Positions 1 to 9,171 of a stretch of 64,000 nt of DNA are shown here, piece by piece. This DNA comes from Desulfuromonas versatilis. Its GTDB lineage: Bacteria > Desulfobacterota > Desulfuromonadia > Desulfuromonadales > NIT-T3. Both the position numbers and the translations under genes were made by a program. Position 1 is the stretch's first letter. Every line of letters starts with the position of its first letter. Below the pieces are notes generated by a model. The model was given only the letters and a program-made list of their open reading frames with translations. It was not told the DNA's origin and did no database searches. Location of the stretch: NCBI RefSeq assembly GCF_019704135.1, contig NZ_AP024355.1:62001-126000 (forward strand). Reading direction: 5' to 3'.

Positions 1-36
1 ATGGAAATGCAGGGATTAATTTTTTCGGGAGTCGGC

Positions 37-42
37 TATAAT
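37..42 (+). promoter_or_regulatory. possible -10 box ahead of the first kinase gene
   Basis: A perfect TATAAT lies about 110 bases before the kinase start. No convincing -35 box is visible at the right distance, so only the -10 is annotated. The rest of 1-150 holds only a short open frame (1-126) with no family resemblance that I can see. Confidence 0.25.
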
Positions 43-150
43 TCGTACGAGTTGAACGGCCGGTCCCGGCTTTTTCGCAGTTTGCCCCCCCCTGGCCGGC
101 CGGTTCCGGGTGAATCAGGGGCGTAAGAACGGACCTCCACGAGGACATCG

Positions 151-2940
151 ATGATCCGCAACGGCGCTGTTGTTTTCCTGACCATCCTGCTGCTCATTAG
201 CCTTGGGGCACTCTGCCCCGCGGCCCTGGCCCAACCCTCCCCGGCGGAATCCCCGCTGCCATCCGCCCTTTCGCCGGTGGTCGCCGGTTCCGAGTACGAC
301 TATCCCCCATTTTGCATCGTTACCAAGGAGGGACAGGCCGACGGTTTTTCCGTCGAGCTGCTGCGCGCGGCGCTTCGCGCCATGGGGCGCGAGGTGCGCT
401 TTCACCTCGGCCCCTGGAGCGAGGTCAAGCAGGCCCTGGCGGAGCGCCGAGTCCAGGTGCTCCCCCTGGTGGGGCGCACCCCCGAGCGCGAGCAGGCGTT
501 CGACTTCACCTTCCCCTACCTGACCATGCACGGCACCATCGTGGTGCGCGACGAAGAAACGGGGATCCGCTCGCTTGACGACCTGGCGGGAAAACAGGTG
601 GCGGTCATGGCTGGGGACAACGCCGAGGAGTTTCTGCGCCGGCAGCCGGTCCCGGTCAGCATCGTCACCACCGAAACCTTCGAAGATGCCCTTCGCGAGC
701 TGGCCGAGGGCCGCCACGACGCCGTGGTCATCCAGAAGCTGCTCGCCCTGCAGTTGATGAAGGGGCTGGGAGTCGAAAACCTGAAAACCGTCGGCCCGCC
801 CCTCAAGGAGTTCGTGCAGTCCTTCTGCTTTGCCGTCGTCGAGGGGGACCGGGAACTTCTGGCCCTTCTCAACGAGGGGCTCGCCCTGGTCATCGCCGAT
901 GGCACCTTCGGCCAGCTGCGGGAAAAATGGTTCGGCCCCATGGAGGATGACTCCTGGGGAAAGAGCCGGATCGTGATCGGCGGGGACTTCAACTATCCCC
1001 CCTACGAGTTTCTGGACGAGAACGGCCAGCCCGCCGGGTACAACATCGACCTGACCCGGGCCATCGCCAAGGAAGCGGGGCTCTCCGTCGAAATCCGCCT
1101 CGGACCCTGGTCCGAGATCCGCCAGGGGCTCTCGGACAAGGAAATCGATGGGATCCAGGGGATGTTCTACTCCCTCGAGCGGGACAGGAATTTCGACTTT
1201 TCCCCGGTGCACACGGTGGTCAGCCATTCGGTGGTGGTGAGGGACGACTCGCCCATGCCGCGAACCCTGGCGGAGCTGGCCGGAAAGTCGATCCTGGTCA
1301 TGAAGGGGGACATCATGCACGACGTCGCCCTCAAGCAGGGCTACGGCGAGTGGCTCATCACTGCCAGGTCGCAGGAGCAGGTGCTGGAAATGCTGGCCGG
1401 GGGAACGGGCGATTGCGCCCTGATCGCCAAGCTTCCGGCGCTCTACTGGATCGAGAAGCATGGCTGGAAAAACCTGCGGGTTTCGGACTCTTCGGTCTTC
1501 TCCCCCGAGTACTGCTACGCCGTGCCCAACGGCAATGGCGCCTTGCTGGCGCGTCTCTCCCAGGGGCTGGCCGGCCTGAAGGCCACCGGCGAATACCGCA
1601 GGATCTACTCCAAGTGGTTGGGGGTCTATGAAAAACCCCAGGTGGGGCTTGCGGATCTCTTCAGGTATTCCCTGTTCGTGGTCCTGCCCATCGTCCTGCT
1701 GCTGTTCGCCTCGCTCGCCTGGTCGCGGATGCTGCAACGCAAGGTCGAGGGGCGCACCGCGGAGCTGCGCAACGAAATCGCCTGGCGCAAGCAGGTGGAG
1801 GAAAAACTCTACCGGACCCAGAAGTTCGAGGCCATCGGCCAGCTGGCCGGTGGGGTTGCCCACGATTTCAACAACCTGCTGACGGTCATCGTCGGCTACA
1901 GCGACATGCTCAGGCGCCGCCTGAAGGCCGACCCGGCCGCGCTCACCGAGGTGGAGATGATCGCCAAGGCCGCCCAGCGCGCCGAGAGCCTGACTCGCCA
2001 GCTGCTGGCCTTCGGCCGCCGGCAGGTGCTGGCGCCCAGGGACCTGAACCTGGTGGCCCTGATCCACGACGCCCAACCGCTGCTGCAGAAACTGCTGAAG
2101 GAAAACGTCCAGCTGAAAATCCGCTCGACCCTCGAGCAGGTCACGGTCAAGGTGGACCCGGCGCAGATCGAGCAGGTATTGATGAACCTGGTGGTGAATG
2201 CCAGGGACGCGATCGGGGAGAAGGATGGGGAAATCGTCATCTCGACTACCATTGCCGAGCTGGATGCCCAGGCCCTGGGAGAATTCGCCGAGACGGCGGG
2301 CAAACCTTTCGGGCTGCTCACGGTGGAGGACAGCGGGTGCGGCATCGCCCCAGAGGTGAAGGAGAAGATCTTCGATCCATTTTTCACCACCAAGGAGCTG
2401 GGGCGCGGAACCGGCCTCGGGCTCTCCACGGTCTACGGGATCGTCAAGCAGAGCGAAGGTTTCGTGTTTGCCGACAGCGCACCGGGAAAGGGGAGCCGGT
2501 TCCACGTCTACCTGCCCCTGGGCAGCCTCCCGGAGGCGGCGCCTGCGGTGCGCTCACCCTGGCTCGGCGGGGCGGAAAAGTCCGCCACCATCCTGGTGGT
2601 CGACGATGACGAGCTGGTCCTGACCCTGGCCGTTCAGACCTTGCGGGAACAGGGCCACGAAGTCCTCGCCGCCAATTCGAGCGCCCAGGCGCTGGGCTGT
2701 TGGCGGGCTAATCATGGACGGATCGAACTGCTGCTCACCGATATCGGACTGCCCGAGGTCAACGGGCTGAGCCTGGCTGCGCAGATGAAAGAGGAAAAGA
2801 GCGAGTTGAAGGTGCTCTATTTCTCGGGCTATGCCGATCTGCAGGGAGCCCAGATCCCCGAAGGGGCCTTTTTGCAGAAACCTTTTCCGCCGGCCGCCCT
2901 GGTGACCAAGATCGAGGGGCTGCTGAAACGCGCACCCTGA
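151..2940 (+). CDS. BvgS-like hybrid sensor histidine kinase with two periplasmic solute-binding domains
   Basis: This 929-residue inner-membrane sensor kinase begins with a signal-like hydrophobic segment (about residues 8-28). Two tandem SBP_bac_3-type domains follow (about 45-270 and 275-495), each with the phrase YPP(F/Y) near its start. One membrane segment lies at about 505-525 ([17 protein letters not shown]). The cytoplasmic part has a HisKA domain with the phospho-acceptor His571 in AHDFNN, an HATPase domain ([22 protein letters not shown]), and a C-terminal receiver with DDD near its start, phospho-acceptor Asp864 in TDIGLP and Lys in LQKPF. The two binding domains probably sense an amino acid-like or other small ligand in the periplasm. 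No separate response regulator is adjacent, so the output partner is unknown. The GGACC(T)CC...GAGG region before the ATG is only a fair ribosome site. Confidence 0.9.
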   Translation: MIRNGAVVFLTILLLISLGALCPAALAQPSPAESPLPSALSPVVAGSEYDYPPFCIVTKEGQADGFSVELLRAALRAMGREVRFHLGPWSEVKQALAERRVQVLPLVGRTPEREQAFDFTFPYLTMHGTIVVRDEETGIRSLDDLAGKQVAVMAGDNAEEFLRRQPVPVSIVTTETFEDALRELAEGRHDAVVIQKLLALQLMKGLGVENLKTVGPPLKEFVQSFCFAVVEGDRELLALLNEGLALVIADGTFGQLREKWFGPMEDDSWGKSRIVIGGDFNYPPYEFLDENGQPAGYNIDLTRAIAKEAGLSVEIRLGPWSEIRQGLSDKEIDGIQGMFYSLERDRNFDFSPVHTVVSHSVVVRDDSPMPRTLAELAGKSILVMKGDIMHDVALKQGYGEWLITARSQEQVLEMLAGGTGDCALIAKLPALYWIEKHGWKNLRVSDSSVFSPEYCYAVPNGNGALLARLSQGLAGLKATGEYRRIYSKWLGVYEKPQVGLADLFRYSLFVVLPIVLLLFASLAWSRMLQRKVEGRTAELRNEIAWRKQVEEKLYRTQKFEAIGQLAGGVAHDFNNLLTVIVGYSDMLRRRLKADPAALTEVEMIAKAAQRAESLTRQLLAFGRRQVLAPRDLNLVALIHDAQPLLQKLLKENVQLKIRSTLEQVTVKVDPAQIEQVLMNLVVNARDAIGEKDGEIVISTTIAELDAQALGEFAETAGKPFGLLTVEDSGCGIAPEVKEKIFDPFFTTKELGRGTGLGLSTVYGIVKQSEGFVFADSAPGKGSRFHVYLPLGSLPEAAPAVRSPWLGGAEKSATILVVDDDELVLTLAVQTLREQGHEVLAANSSAQALGCWRANHGRIELLLTDIGLPEVNGLSLAAQMKEEKSELKVLYFSGYADLQGAQIPEGAFLQKPFPPAALVTKIEGLLKRAP

Positions 2941-3136
2941 GAACCCCCCGCCCAAATCTGTTGCTGCTGTCGCTTTTCGCCGAATGCCCCCATTCAGGCG
3001 CGGCGCGCCTCGGGCCCTGCCGGCCCCAGGAGACTGTCGCCGTGCGGAGACGATTTCCCCCTCCCTTTCCCCCGCTGAACACCTCATCCCTAAACAAGTG
3101 TTTGAAATTGCAGGGTTTTTCTGGGAGCCTGGCGCT

Positions 3137-3152
3137 TGGCAGGCTTGCTGCA
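3137..3152 (+). promoter_or_regulatory. candidate sigma-54 promoter
   Basis: TGGCAGG, four bases, then CTGCA fits the -24/-12 consensus TGGCACG-N4-TTGCA with two mismatches and exact GG-N10-GC spacing. It would start transcription near 3162, about 57 bases ahead of the gene at 3219. A short hairpin (ccaggg...ccctgg, about 3160-3180) lies in the leader. Sigma-54 promoters are common in Geobacter relatives. The assignment is inference from the motif alone. Confidence 0.4.
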
Positions 3153-3218
3153 TTCCCGCCAGGGGGCTTTGCGCCCTGGATAAGGTGCTCCGATGCCATT
3201 GGCGAAAGGATGGAGGTC

Positions 3219-3689
3219 ATGAAAAAAGTGTGGTTGCTGCTCGGCGTCGCCCTGCTGCTGATGCCGGCCGGCGGGCGGGCGGAGGTGGGGATCAATCTCA
3301 ACATCAACCTGGGCGACGGCGGAGCGGTCCCCGTGGTCATCGAAGAGCCGCCGGTCTTTCTGCTGCCGGCCCGGCTCGGCTTCAGCGTGGCGGTGGGGGT
3401 TCCCTACGACATGGTCTTCATCGAGGGGCGCTACTACCTCTACCGGGGCAACATCTGGCACGTCGCTCCCCGTTACAGCGGGCCCTGGGTGGTGGTGGGC
3501 CACGACCATCTCCCCTACGGCCTGCGCAAGCACAAATACCGGGAGATCGTCCTCTGCCGGGACGAGGAGTACCGCTACTACAAGCGGGACCGGGACCATT
3601 ACCGGGGCCATGTCCACCACCCGGGAAAGGGCCATGGCAAGGGCAAGGGGAGAAAAAAGCACGAGGATGACGACAGCAGCGATGACTGA
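3219..3689 (+). CDS. small secreted basic protein, unknown function
   Basis: The 156-residue protein begins with a clear signal peptide (MKKVWLLLGVALLLMPAGG, cleavage probably after GRA). The body is rich in Tyr and aromatic-Arg phrases (YYLYRGNIWHVAPRYSGPWVVVG), which resemble the small exported proteins with tyrosine/tryptophan repeats seen in Geobacter relatives. The tail changes from Arg/Tyr-rich (YRYYKRDRDHYRGH) to a His-Gly-Lys stretch (about residues 128-146) and ends in acidic HEDDDSSDD. The His-rich part could bind metal, but this is inference. The ATG was chosen because GGAGG stands at the proper distance and the signal peptide starts there; an upstream in-frame extension to 2961 lacks these features. 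The gene stands alone between a candidate sigma-54 promoter and a strong terminator. Confidence 0.7.
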   Translation: MKKVWLLLGVALLLMPAGGRAEVGINLNINLGDGGAVPVVIEEPPVFLLPARLGFSVAVGVPYDMVFIEGRYYLYRGNIWHVAPRYSGPWVVVGHDHLPYGLRKHKYREIVLCRDEEYRYYKRDRDHYRGHVHHPGKGHGKGKGRKKHEDDDSSDD

Positions 3690-3743
3690 TGCTGTGTTCG
3701 CCGTGCCAAGCAGCCAAGGAGACTGAAGGCCAGAGCAACAAGG

Positions 3744-3790
3744 AGGCCCGGACCGTTTTTCACGCCAGCGGTCCGGGCCTGGTTTTTTTC
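3744..3790 (+). terminator. rho-independent terminator
   Basis: A perfect 12-bp stem (aggcccggaccg / cggtccgggcct) with a 13-base loop is followed within two bases by seven T. It ends the small secreted protein's transcript before the MFS gene. Confidence 0.9.
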
Positions 3791-3898
3791 GAGCGGGAGG
3801 GGCCAATGCCGATTTCGGGGTAGACGGACGGCGAAAAGCGGGTCAAGATGAAGCGCCGGTAATCGCGCCCCGCCACCTTTTTCCCCGAGAGGAACTCG

Positions 3899-5302
3899 AT
3901 GCCCCAGCAAGTCTCCCGTTCGGCCGCGCTGTTCGTGGTCTGCGTGGCCCATTTCCTCATGCCCTTCATGATGTCCGCCGTGGGGGTGGCCCTGCCCGCC
4001 ATGGGGCGGGAATTCGGAGCCAGCGCCATGCAGCTGGGGCTGGTGGAGACCACCTACGTGCTGTCGGCCTCGATCTTCCTGCTGGCCATGGGGAGGTTGG
4101 GGGACATCCACGGCCGCCGCCGCGTTTTCCAGGCGGGCATCGCCGTGTTCACCCTCATTGGTGGGGCGCTCTCCCAGGCCTGGAGCATCGAGGCGGTGAT
4201 CGGCCTGCGCTTTCTGCAGGGGATGGGGGGCTCGATGGTCATGGCCACCACCATGGCCATCGTCGTTTCCGTGTTCCCCCCCGAGGAGCGGGGCAAGGCC
4301 CTGGGGATCGCCATCGCCAGCGTCTATGCGGGGATCTCCTGTGGTCCCTTCATCGGCGGCGCGCTGGTTTCAACCCTGGGCTGGCGCTCACTGTTCTACC
4401 TGTGCGTGCCGCTGGGGGTGATCACCTACCTGATCAGCCGCGCCAAGCTGCGCGCCGAGTGGGCCGAGGCCAAGGGGGAGCCCTTCGACTGGCAGGGGAG
4501 CCTGATCTATGCCGCCTCGATTCTGCTGCTGATCGCCGGTGCCTCCAATCTCGACCACGGCCCCTGGGCCTGGTTGCTCATGTTCTGTGGGCTGGCCGGG
4601 GTAGGGGCGTTTCTGGCCTTCGAGGGGCGCACCCCCTACCCGGTGCTCAACGTGGCGCTGTTGCGTCGCAACCGGGTCTTCGCCCTGAGCAACCTGGCGG
4701 CCCTGTTCAACTACGCCGCGACCTTCGGGGTGACCTTTTTTCTGAGCCTCTACCTGCAGTACGTCAAGGGGATGGATCCCCACCAGGCCGGCAGCGTGCT
4801 GATCGTCCAGCCCATTGCCCAGACCCTGCTTTCGCCGCTGTGCGGCCGGCTCGCCGACCGCATCCCGGCCGGGCGGGTCGCCACCGCCGGCATGGCCCTG
4901 TGCGCGGCGGGCCTCGGCATCGCTGCAAGCATTTCCGCTAGTACCCCCCTCGCGGTCATTCTGACCCTGCTGGTGTTTCTCGGCATGGGCTTCGCTCTGT
5001 TCTCCTCGCCCAACGTCAGCGTCATCATGGGGAGCGTCGAACCGCGTTACCTGGGGGTGGCCTCGGGGCTCAATTCGAGCATGCGCACCCTGGGGATGAT
5101 GACCAGCATGACCATCATCACGGTGATCTTTTCCGTCTTCATGGGCGGCCATGCGGTGACCGCCGCCACCCAGGATGCCTTCTTGCGCAGTATGCAGACC
5201 GCGCTGACGGTGTTCTGCGGGCTGTGCCTGCTGGGGATTTTCTGTTCCCTCGGCCGTTTGGGCGGGACTCCCTCGCGCCAACAGCAGGGCGGGCCGCGCT
5301 GA
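3899..5302 (+). CDS. MFS transporter, drug:H+ antiporter type (DHA2-like)
   Basis: The 467-residue polytopic protein looks like a major facilitator superfamily exporter of the 14-helix EmrB/QacA kind. Evidence is the motif A loop GRLGDIHGRRR between helices 2 and 3, the motif C-like GPFIGGALV in helix 5, and many hydrophobic helices across its whole length. It is somewhat short for DHA2, and the number of helices has not been computed. It probably expels a small toxic compound by proton antiport; the substrate is unknown. The ATG follows AGAGGAA. It is a single gene, with no adjacent regulator or EmrA-type adaptor. Confidence 0.85.
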   Translation: MPQQVSRSAALFVVCVAHFLMPFMMSAVGVALPAMGREFGASAMQLGLVETTYVLSASIFLLAMGRLGDIHGRRRVFQAGIAVFTLIGGALSQAWSIEAVIGLRFLQGMGGSMVMATTMAIVVSVFPPEERGKALGIAIASVYAGISCGPFIGGALVSTLGWRSLFYLCVPLGVITYLISRAKLRAEWAEAKGEPFDWQGSLIYAASILLLIAGASNLDHGPWAWLLMFCGLAGVGAFLAFEGRTPYPVLNVALLRRNRVFALSNLAALFNYAATFGVTFFLSLYLQYVKGMDPHQAGSVLIVQPIAQTLLSPLCGRLADRIPAGRVATAGMALCAAGLGIAASISASTPLAVILTLLVFLGMGFALFSSPNVSVIMGSVEPRYLGVASGLNSSMRTLGMMTSMTIITVIFSVFMGGHAVTAATQDAFLRSMQTALTVFCGLCLLGIFCSLGRLGGTPSRQQQGGPR

Positions 5303-5320
5303 GCTTTCTCCCGTTCGAAA

Positions 5321-5358
5321 ACAAAGGGGCGACCCCGTTGCCGGGATCGCCCCTTTGT
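5321..5358. terminator. bidirectional terminator between convergent genes
   Basis: An inverted repeat of about 15 bp (acaaaggggcgaccc / gggatcgcccctttgt) lies between the MFS gene and the convergent RRM gene. On the minus strand it is followed by TTTTCG, so it best serves the RRM gene. The plus strand lacks a clear T run. Confidence 0.7.
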
Positions 5359-5371
5359 GCGTCTGTTCGGC

Positions 5372-5692
5372 CTAGCGCCGCCCTCCCCTATGTCCTTTTC
5401 CTTTGGCCGGGCGCTCCTCCGGGGGCCTCTGCCCGGCCCGTTCGGCCTTGTCGCGGGCCAGCGAAACGCCGATTTCGCGGTTGATCAGCAACGCCCCGTC
5501 GAGGATGACCGCCGCTTCTTTGGCCTCGGCCTCGCTGGCCATGCGCACGAAGCCGTTGCCTTTGAGCAGGCCGGTCTTCGGGTCGGTGAGCAGGTTGACC
5601 GAGCGCACCGTTCCGGCGACGGCAAACAGCTTGCGCAGGTCCTCTTCGGTTGCCTGGAAGGAGATGTTGGTCACATACAGGTCTTTTCCCAT
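5372..5692 (-). CDS. RRM-domain RNA-binding protein
   Basis: The 106-residue protein is a single RNA recognition motif with RNP2 (LYVTNI, residues 4-9) and RNP1 (GNGFVRM, about residues 46-52). A basic, Arg/Gly/Pro-rich tail ends in KGKGHRGGRR. Such small glycine-tailed RRM proteins in bacteria (cyanobacterial Rbp-like) bind RNA and are often linked to cold response; the exact role here is unknown. The start was placed at the Met just before GKDLYV because AGGAGAA precedes it; an upstream in-frame extension (to 5821) has no RNP-related content. The gene converges with the MFS gene and diverges from fhs. Confidence 0.9.
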   Translation of the reverse strand: MGKDLYVTNISFQATEEDLRKLFAVAGTVRSVNLLTDPKTGLLKGNGFVRMASEAEAKEAAVILDGALLINREIGVSLARDKAERAGQRPPEERPAKGKGHRGGRR

Positions 5693-5880
5693 GATTTCTC
5701 CTATTCTCATACCTTTGCCCGGTGCGTGGCCGGCTTGCGGGGGGCGGGTTTCTTGGCTAACGTTTAATACACATAATGGTCGCGGGCACCTGAAGATTCC
5801 ACAGGTCGCCGGGGAAGTCAAACTGCAAAAAGGCCGGCCTCGATTTTATGGGAGCGCCGCCTCTTGGAAGGTCAGCCGTC

Positions 5881-7545
5881 ATGCCGAGTGATGTCGAGAT
5901 TGCCCGCCAGTTCAAGCCGCGCCCCATCGCACAGATCGCTCTAAGCCTCGGCATCGACGAGGATGACCTGCTGCTGTACGGGCGCGAGATTGCCAAGGTG
6001 AACCTCCGCGCCCTGGGCCGACCCTCGGCGAAAAAGGGTCGGCTGGTACTGGTTTCGGCCACCACCCCCACCGCCGCCGGGGAGGGGAAGACCACCACCA
6101 CCATCGGCCTCGGCCAGGCCTTGGCCCAGCTGGGCGAGTCGGTCTGCCTGGCGCTGCGCGAACCGTCGCTGGGCCCCTGCCTGGGGATGAAGGGGGGCGC
6201 CACCGGCGGCGGCTACAGCCAGCTGCTGCCGGCCGAGCGGATCAACCTGCACTTCACCGGCGACTTCCACGCCGTCACCAGCGCCAACAACCTGCTTTCG
6301 GCCATCATCGACAACCACATCTACCACGGCAACGAGCTGCGCATCGACCCCCGCCAGATCCTCTGGCGCCGGGTCATGGACCTGAACGACCGCAGCCTGC
6401 GCCACATCGTGGTCGGCCTCGGCGGCCGCGGCCAGGGGCCACCGCGGGAGGGGGGCTTCGATATCACCGCCGCCTCGGAGGTGATGGCCATGCTCTGCCT
6501 CGCCGCCGATCAGCAGGACCTTCGCCAGCGGCTCGAGCGCACCCTGGTCGCCTACAGCTACGAGGGGGAGCCGATTTTCGCCGGTCAACTCGGGGTCACC
6601 GGGGCCATGCTGGCGCTGCTGCGCGACGCGCTGCACCCCAACCTGGTGCAGACCCTGGAGGGGGTGCCGGCCTTTGTCCACGGCGGGCCCTTTGCCAACA
6701 TCGCCCACGGCTGCAACAGCCTGGCCGCCACCCGCATGGCCATGCACCACGCCGACTGGGCGATCACCGAGGCGGGCTTCGGCTTCGACCTGGGGGCGGA
6801 GAAGTTTTTCGACATCAAGTGCCGCCTGGCAGGTCTCGACCCGGAGGCGGTGGTGCTGGTGACCACCGCGCGGGCGCTGAAGATGCACGGCGGCAAGAAG
6901 AAAACCGAACTGCTCGACCCCGACCCCGCGGCCCTGGCCCAGGGCCTGGAAAACCTCGACAAGCACATCGAGAACGTGCGCAGGTTCAACAAGCAGCCGG
7001 TGGTGGCTTTGAACCGCTTCGCCGGCGACAGCGACGCGGAGATCGCCCTGGTGGCCGAGCGCTGCGCCCGGCACGGAGTCCCCTTCGCCCCCGCCAGTCA
7101 CCACGCCGAAGGGGGGCGGGGGGCGTTGGAACTGGCCCGGCTGGTGATGGCGGCAGCCGAGGGCAGCCGCCCCTACGCGCCGCTCTACGACCTGGCCCTG
7201 CCGGTGGCCGAGAAGGTGCGCGTGATCTGCCGTGAGATCTACGGTGCCGGCGACGTCGCCTTCACCCGCCAGGCGGAAAAGGACCTGCGCCAAGTGGAGC
7301 GGCTCGGCTATGCCGGGCTGCCGGTCTGCGTCGCCAAGGCCCCCAGTTCGCTCTCCGACGACCCGGCCTTGCACGGAAGGCCGCGCGACTTCGAGGTGAC
7401 GGTGCGCGGCGTCGACATCAACGCCGGCGCCGGCTTCCTGGTGGTGCTGACCGGGGACATTCTGCGCATGCCCGGTCTGCCCAAGTCCCCCGCCGCGGAG
7501 CGCATCGACCTGAGCGCCGAGGGGGAGATCCTGGGGTTGGAGTGA
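5881..7545 (+). CDS. fhs: formate-tetrahydrofolate ligase
   Basis: The 554-residue enzyme joins formate to tetrahydrofolate with ATP, giving 10-formyl-tetrahydrofolate for one-carbon metabolism. Its length is normal for the family. The P-loop TPTAAGEGKTTTT (about residues 60-72), the REPSLGPCLGMKGGATGGGYSQ region, DFHAVTSANN and NHIYHGN are all classical FTHFS stretches. The start at MPSDVEIA matches the usual family N-terminus, with GGAAGG upstream; an in-frame ATG at 5848 would add 11 residues not typical of the family. It diverges from the RRM gene. No other one-carbon gene is adjacent. Confidence 0.97.
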   Translation: MPSDVEIARQFKPRPIAQIALSLGIDEDDLLLYGREIAKVNLRALGRPSAKKGRLVLVSATTPTAAGEGKTTTTIGLGQALAQLGESVCLALREPSLGPCLGMKGGATGGGYSQLLPAERINLHFTGDFHAVTSANNLLSAIIDNHIYHGNELRIDPRQILWRRVMDLNDRSLRHIVVGLGGRGQGPPREGGFDITAASEVMAMLCLAADQQDLRQRLERTLVAYSYEGEPIFAGQLGVTGAMLALLRDALHPNLVQTLEGVPAFVHGGPFANIAHGCNSLAATRMAMHHADWAITEAGFGFDLGAEKFFDIKCRLAGLDPEAVVLVTTARALKMHGGKKKTELLDPDPAALAQGLENLDKHIENVRRFNKQPVVALNRFAGDSDAEIALVAERCARHGVPFAPASHHAEGGRGALELARLVMAAAEGSRPYAPLYDLALPVAEKVRVICREIYGAGDVAFTRQAEKDLRQVERLGYAGLPVCVAKAPSSLSDDPALHGRPRDFEVTVRGVDINAGAGFLVVLTGDILRMPGLPKSPAAERIDLSAEGEILGLE

Positions 7546-7554
7546 GTTGGGGCA

Positions 7555-7584
7555 CCGACCCGGAAGGCGTCAATGCCGGGTCGG
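7555..7584. terminator. hairpin between convergent genes
   Basis: A perfect 9-bp inverted repeat (ccgacccgg / ccgggtcgg) with a 12-base loop lies just after the fhs stop and overlaps the end of the convergent DUF1858 reading frame. It has no T run on either strand, so termination is only likely. Confidence 0.4.
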
Positions 7585-7833
7585 CTCCTGCTCCTGCTGC
7601 TCCTCGGAGGCCTCGACGGTGTCTTGGATCGACAGGTTCAGCTCCTCGAGCAGCCGCTCCACGGGAATGTGGTGGATTTTCGCGGCCCAGTTGATTTTCA
7701 TGACGTGGGCCGAGAGGGCGAAGATCCCCTTTTTCATGTCCGGGCAGCCGTTGCGCAGGAACACCTAGGTCTCGGGGAAGCGTTCGATGACGTTCCAGAC
7801 CCGCATGTCGCCGGTTATCGTCTGCTTGGTCAT
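7570..7833 (-). pseudogene. DUF1858 'redox disulfide' protein interrupted by an in-frame TAG
   Basis: Read through, the frame gives a small DUF1858-type protein (family described as hybrid-cluster-associated, ScdA N-terminal-like): MTKQTITGDMRVWNVIERFP, then ET-TAG-VFLRNGCPDM, then SAHVMKINWAAKIHHIPVE and LLEELN. The TAG is codon 23 (7765-7767). Related proteins as I recall them have two residues between ET and VF, so a 3-base loss (for example TTGGAG to TAG) could have made the stop. The start has an excellent AAAGGAGG site and the rest of the frame is intact to TGA at 7570. The candidates are a recent pseudogene, a sequencing error, or amber read-through. Confidence 0.75.
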
Positions 7834-7940
7834 GGCCTGCCTCCTTTCTATGCCGTGTTTGGCGTTGGAGTTTTCTAAGACCATTGTAGCGCAGGAATCC
7901 CCACGCGCCAGGCGTCGCTTCCGAGCCGCAGCCGTCCGTG

Positions 7941-7969
7941 CTGGCATCTTCGGCGCTTCGCACTATAAT
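7941..7969 (+). promoter_or_regulatory. sigma-70 promoter for the dienelactone hydrolase-like gene
   Basis: CTGGCA, 17 bases, TATAAT. The -10 box is perfect and the -35 box matches 4 of 6. It lies about 80 bases ahead of the ATG at 8049. Confidence 0.55.
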
Positions 7970-8048
7970 TGAGACAAAATCGCTCCGCTTCCCCGATGGA
8001 AGCGGGAGCCCGGAACCTGTCGGATCGATATGTCTCGAGGAGGTGCCT

Positions 8049-8837
8049 ATGGCACGCATCATGATGCTGATCGCCCTGTCGCTGTGGCTGGCTGGCGACG
8101 CCTCGGCGGCGGTGCAGGGCAAACCGGTGGAATACCGGGCCGGGGAGACGGTTCTCAAGGGATACCTGGCCTGGGACGACGCGGTGAAGGACAAGCGCCC
8201 CGGCGTGCTGGTGGTGCACGAGTGGTGGGGACACAACGAGTACGCCCGCAAGCGCGCCGAAATGCTCGCCGGGCTCGGCTACCCGGCGCTGGCGGTGGAC
8301 ATGTACGGCGCAGGGCGGCAGGCGGCCCATCCCGATGACGCCGGCAAGTTCGCCGGGGAGTTGCGCAAGAACCTGCCGCTGGCCACCGAGCGTTTTCTGG
8401 CCGCCCTCAAGCTGCTCAAGAGCCAGCCGGGAGTCGACCCGGAGAAGCTGGCCGCAATCGGCTACTGCTTCGGCGGCGGGGTGGTGCTGGAGATGGCCCG
8501 GGCCGGCGTCGAGCTGGCCGGGGTGGCGAGTTTTCACGGCAGCCTCGGCACCGAGCACCCCGCCCGGGTCGGCGCGGTGAAGGCGCGGCTGCTGGTGCTC
8601 AACGGTGCCGATGACCCCTTCGTCACCCCCGAGCAGATCGGCCAGTTCAACCAGGAGATGGCGGCGGCCCGGGTCGGCTACGCTTTCGTCAACTACCCCG
8701 GGGCCAAGCACAGCTTCAGCAACCCCCAGGCCGATGAATTCGGCAAGAAGTTCAATCTTCCCCTGGCCTATCACGCCGAGGCGGATGCCGCGTCCTGGGG
8801 GGCGCTGCAGGAATTTTTCCGGGAAATTTTCCAATGA
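8049..8837 (+). CDS. exported dienelactone hydrolase family protein
   Basis: The 262-residue alpha/beta hydrolase starts with a signal peptide (MARIMMLIALSLWLAGDASA), so it probably acts in the periplasm. The family nucleophile is Cys140 in GYCFGGG, with the acid Asp188/189 in NGADDPF and His221 in GAKHSF. HEWWGHNEYARKRA is the typical loop of the exported DLH subfamily. Members hydrolyse dienelactones or other esters; the substrate here is not known. The ATG was selected by the strong GAGGAGG site and the signal peptide; the frame is open upstream to 7938 without such support. A [2Fe-2S] protein gene follows 36 bases later. Confidence 0.92.
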   Translation: MARIMMLIALSLWLAGDASAAVQGKPVEYRAGETVLKGYLAWDDAVKDKRPGVLVVHEWWGHNEYARKRAEMLAGLGYPALAVDMYGAGRQAAHPDDAGKFAGELRKNLPLATERFLAALKLLKSQPGVDPEKLAAIGYCFGGGVVLEMARAGVELAGVASFHGSLGTEHPARVGAVKARLLVLNGADDPFVTPEQIGQFNQEMAAARVGYAFVNYPGAKHSFSNPQADEFGKKFNLPLAYHAEADAASWGALQEFFREIFQ

Positions 8838-8873
8838 GGCCGGCCCCCGGGGGGGGGCGGTGATGGGTGAAGC

Positions 8874-9080
8874 ATGGATGAACAGGCTATTCTGGAGGGG
8901 CTCAAACCGGTCTGCCTGTGCAAGGGGATCCGCAAGAGCGTGTTCCTCAAGCACATCGCCGCCGGGCTGACCAGCGTCGAGGCGCTGAAAAAGGCCACCG
9001 GGGCCGGCAGCGGCCCCTGCCAGGGGCGCCGCTGCACCCCGCGCATCGAGGAATTGCTCCGCAGCCGCGACCAGGGCTGA
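8874..9080 (+). CDS. BFD-like [2Fe-2S]-binding protein
   Basis: The 68-residue protein is a single bacterioferritin-associated-ferredoxin-like domain. The cysteines are CLC at residues 14-16 and C-x4-C in GPCQGRRC, the arrangement seen in the BFD-like domain of sarcosine oxidase and related FAD enzymes. The helix HIAAGLTSVEALKKATGAG is also typical. It likely carries one [2Fe-2S] cluster; a partner protein is not apparent. The start codon is ATG shortly after the hydrolase gene; the spacing suggests co-transcription. Confidence 0.85.
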   Translation: MDEQAILEGLKPVCLCKGIRKSVFLKHIAAGLTSVEALKKATGAGSGPCQGRRCTPRIEELLRSRDQG

Positions 9081-9111
9081 GGGAACCCCGGATCAGGTTG
9101 GCCGATCGTGG

Positions 9112-9141
9112 TTGTCTGCCGAGGTGGCCGTAGGCTATACT
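9112..9141 (+). promoter_or_regulatory. sigma-70 promoter for pdxA
   Basis: TTGTCT, 18 bases, TATACT. Transcription would begin near 9148, just upstream of the GTG at 9172. This argues against the alternative in-frame TTG at 9112, which falls inside the promoter. Confidence 0.55.
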
Positions 9142-9171
9142 ACCCTCTTGCCCCCCAGCGGAGAACCTAGC

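Noticed and set aside
1..126. Short open frame at the window start
   Set aside because: 41 codons, no ribosome site visible because of the window edge, no family pattern; a -10 box lies within it.
115..2505. A 796-codon minus-strand open frame under the first kinase
   Set aside because: High-GC shadow of a clear kinase gene; the translation is low complexity with no domain.
3790..3898. Structured leader or riboswitch before the MFS exporter
   Set aside because: No known riboswitch core was seen, and no convincing long stem ahead of the ATG.
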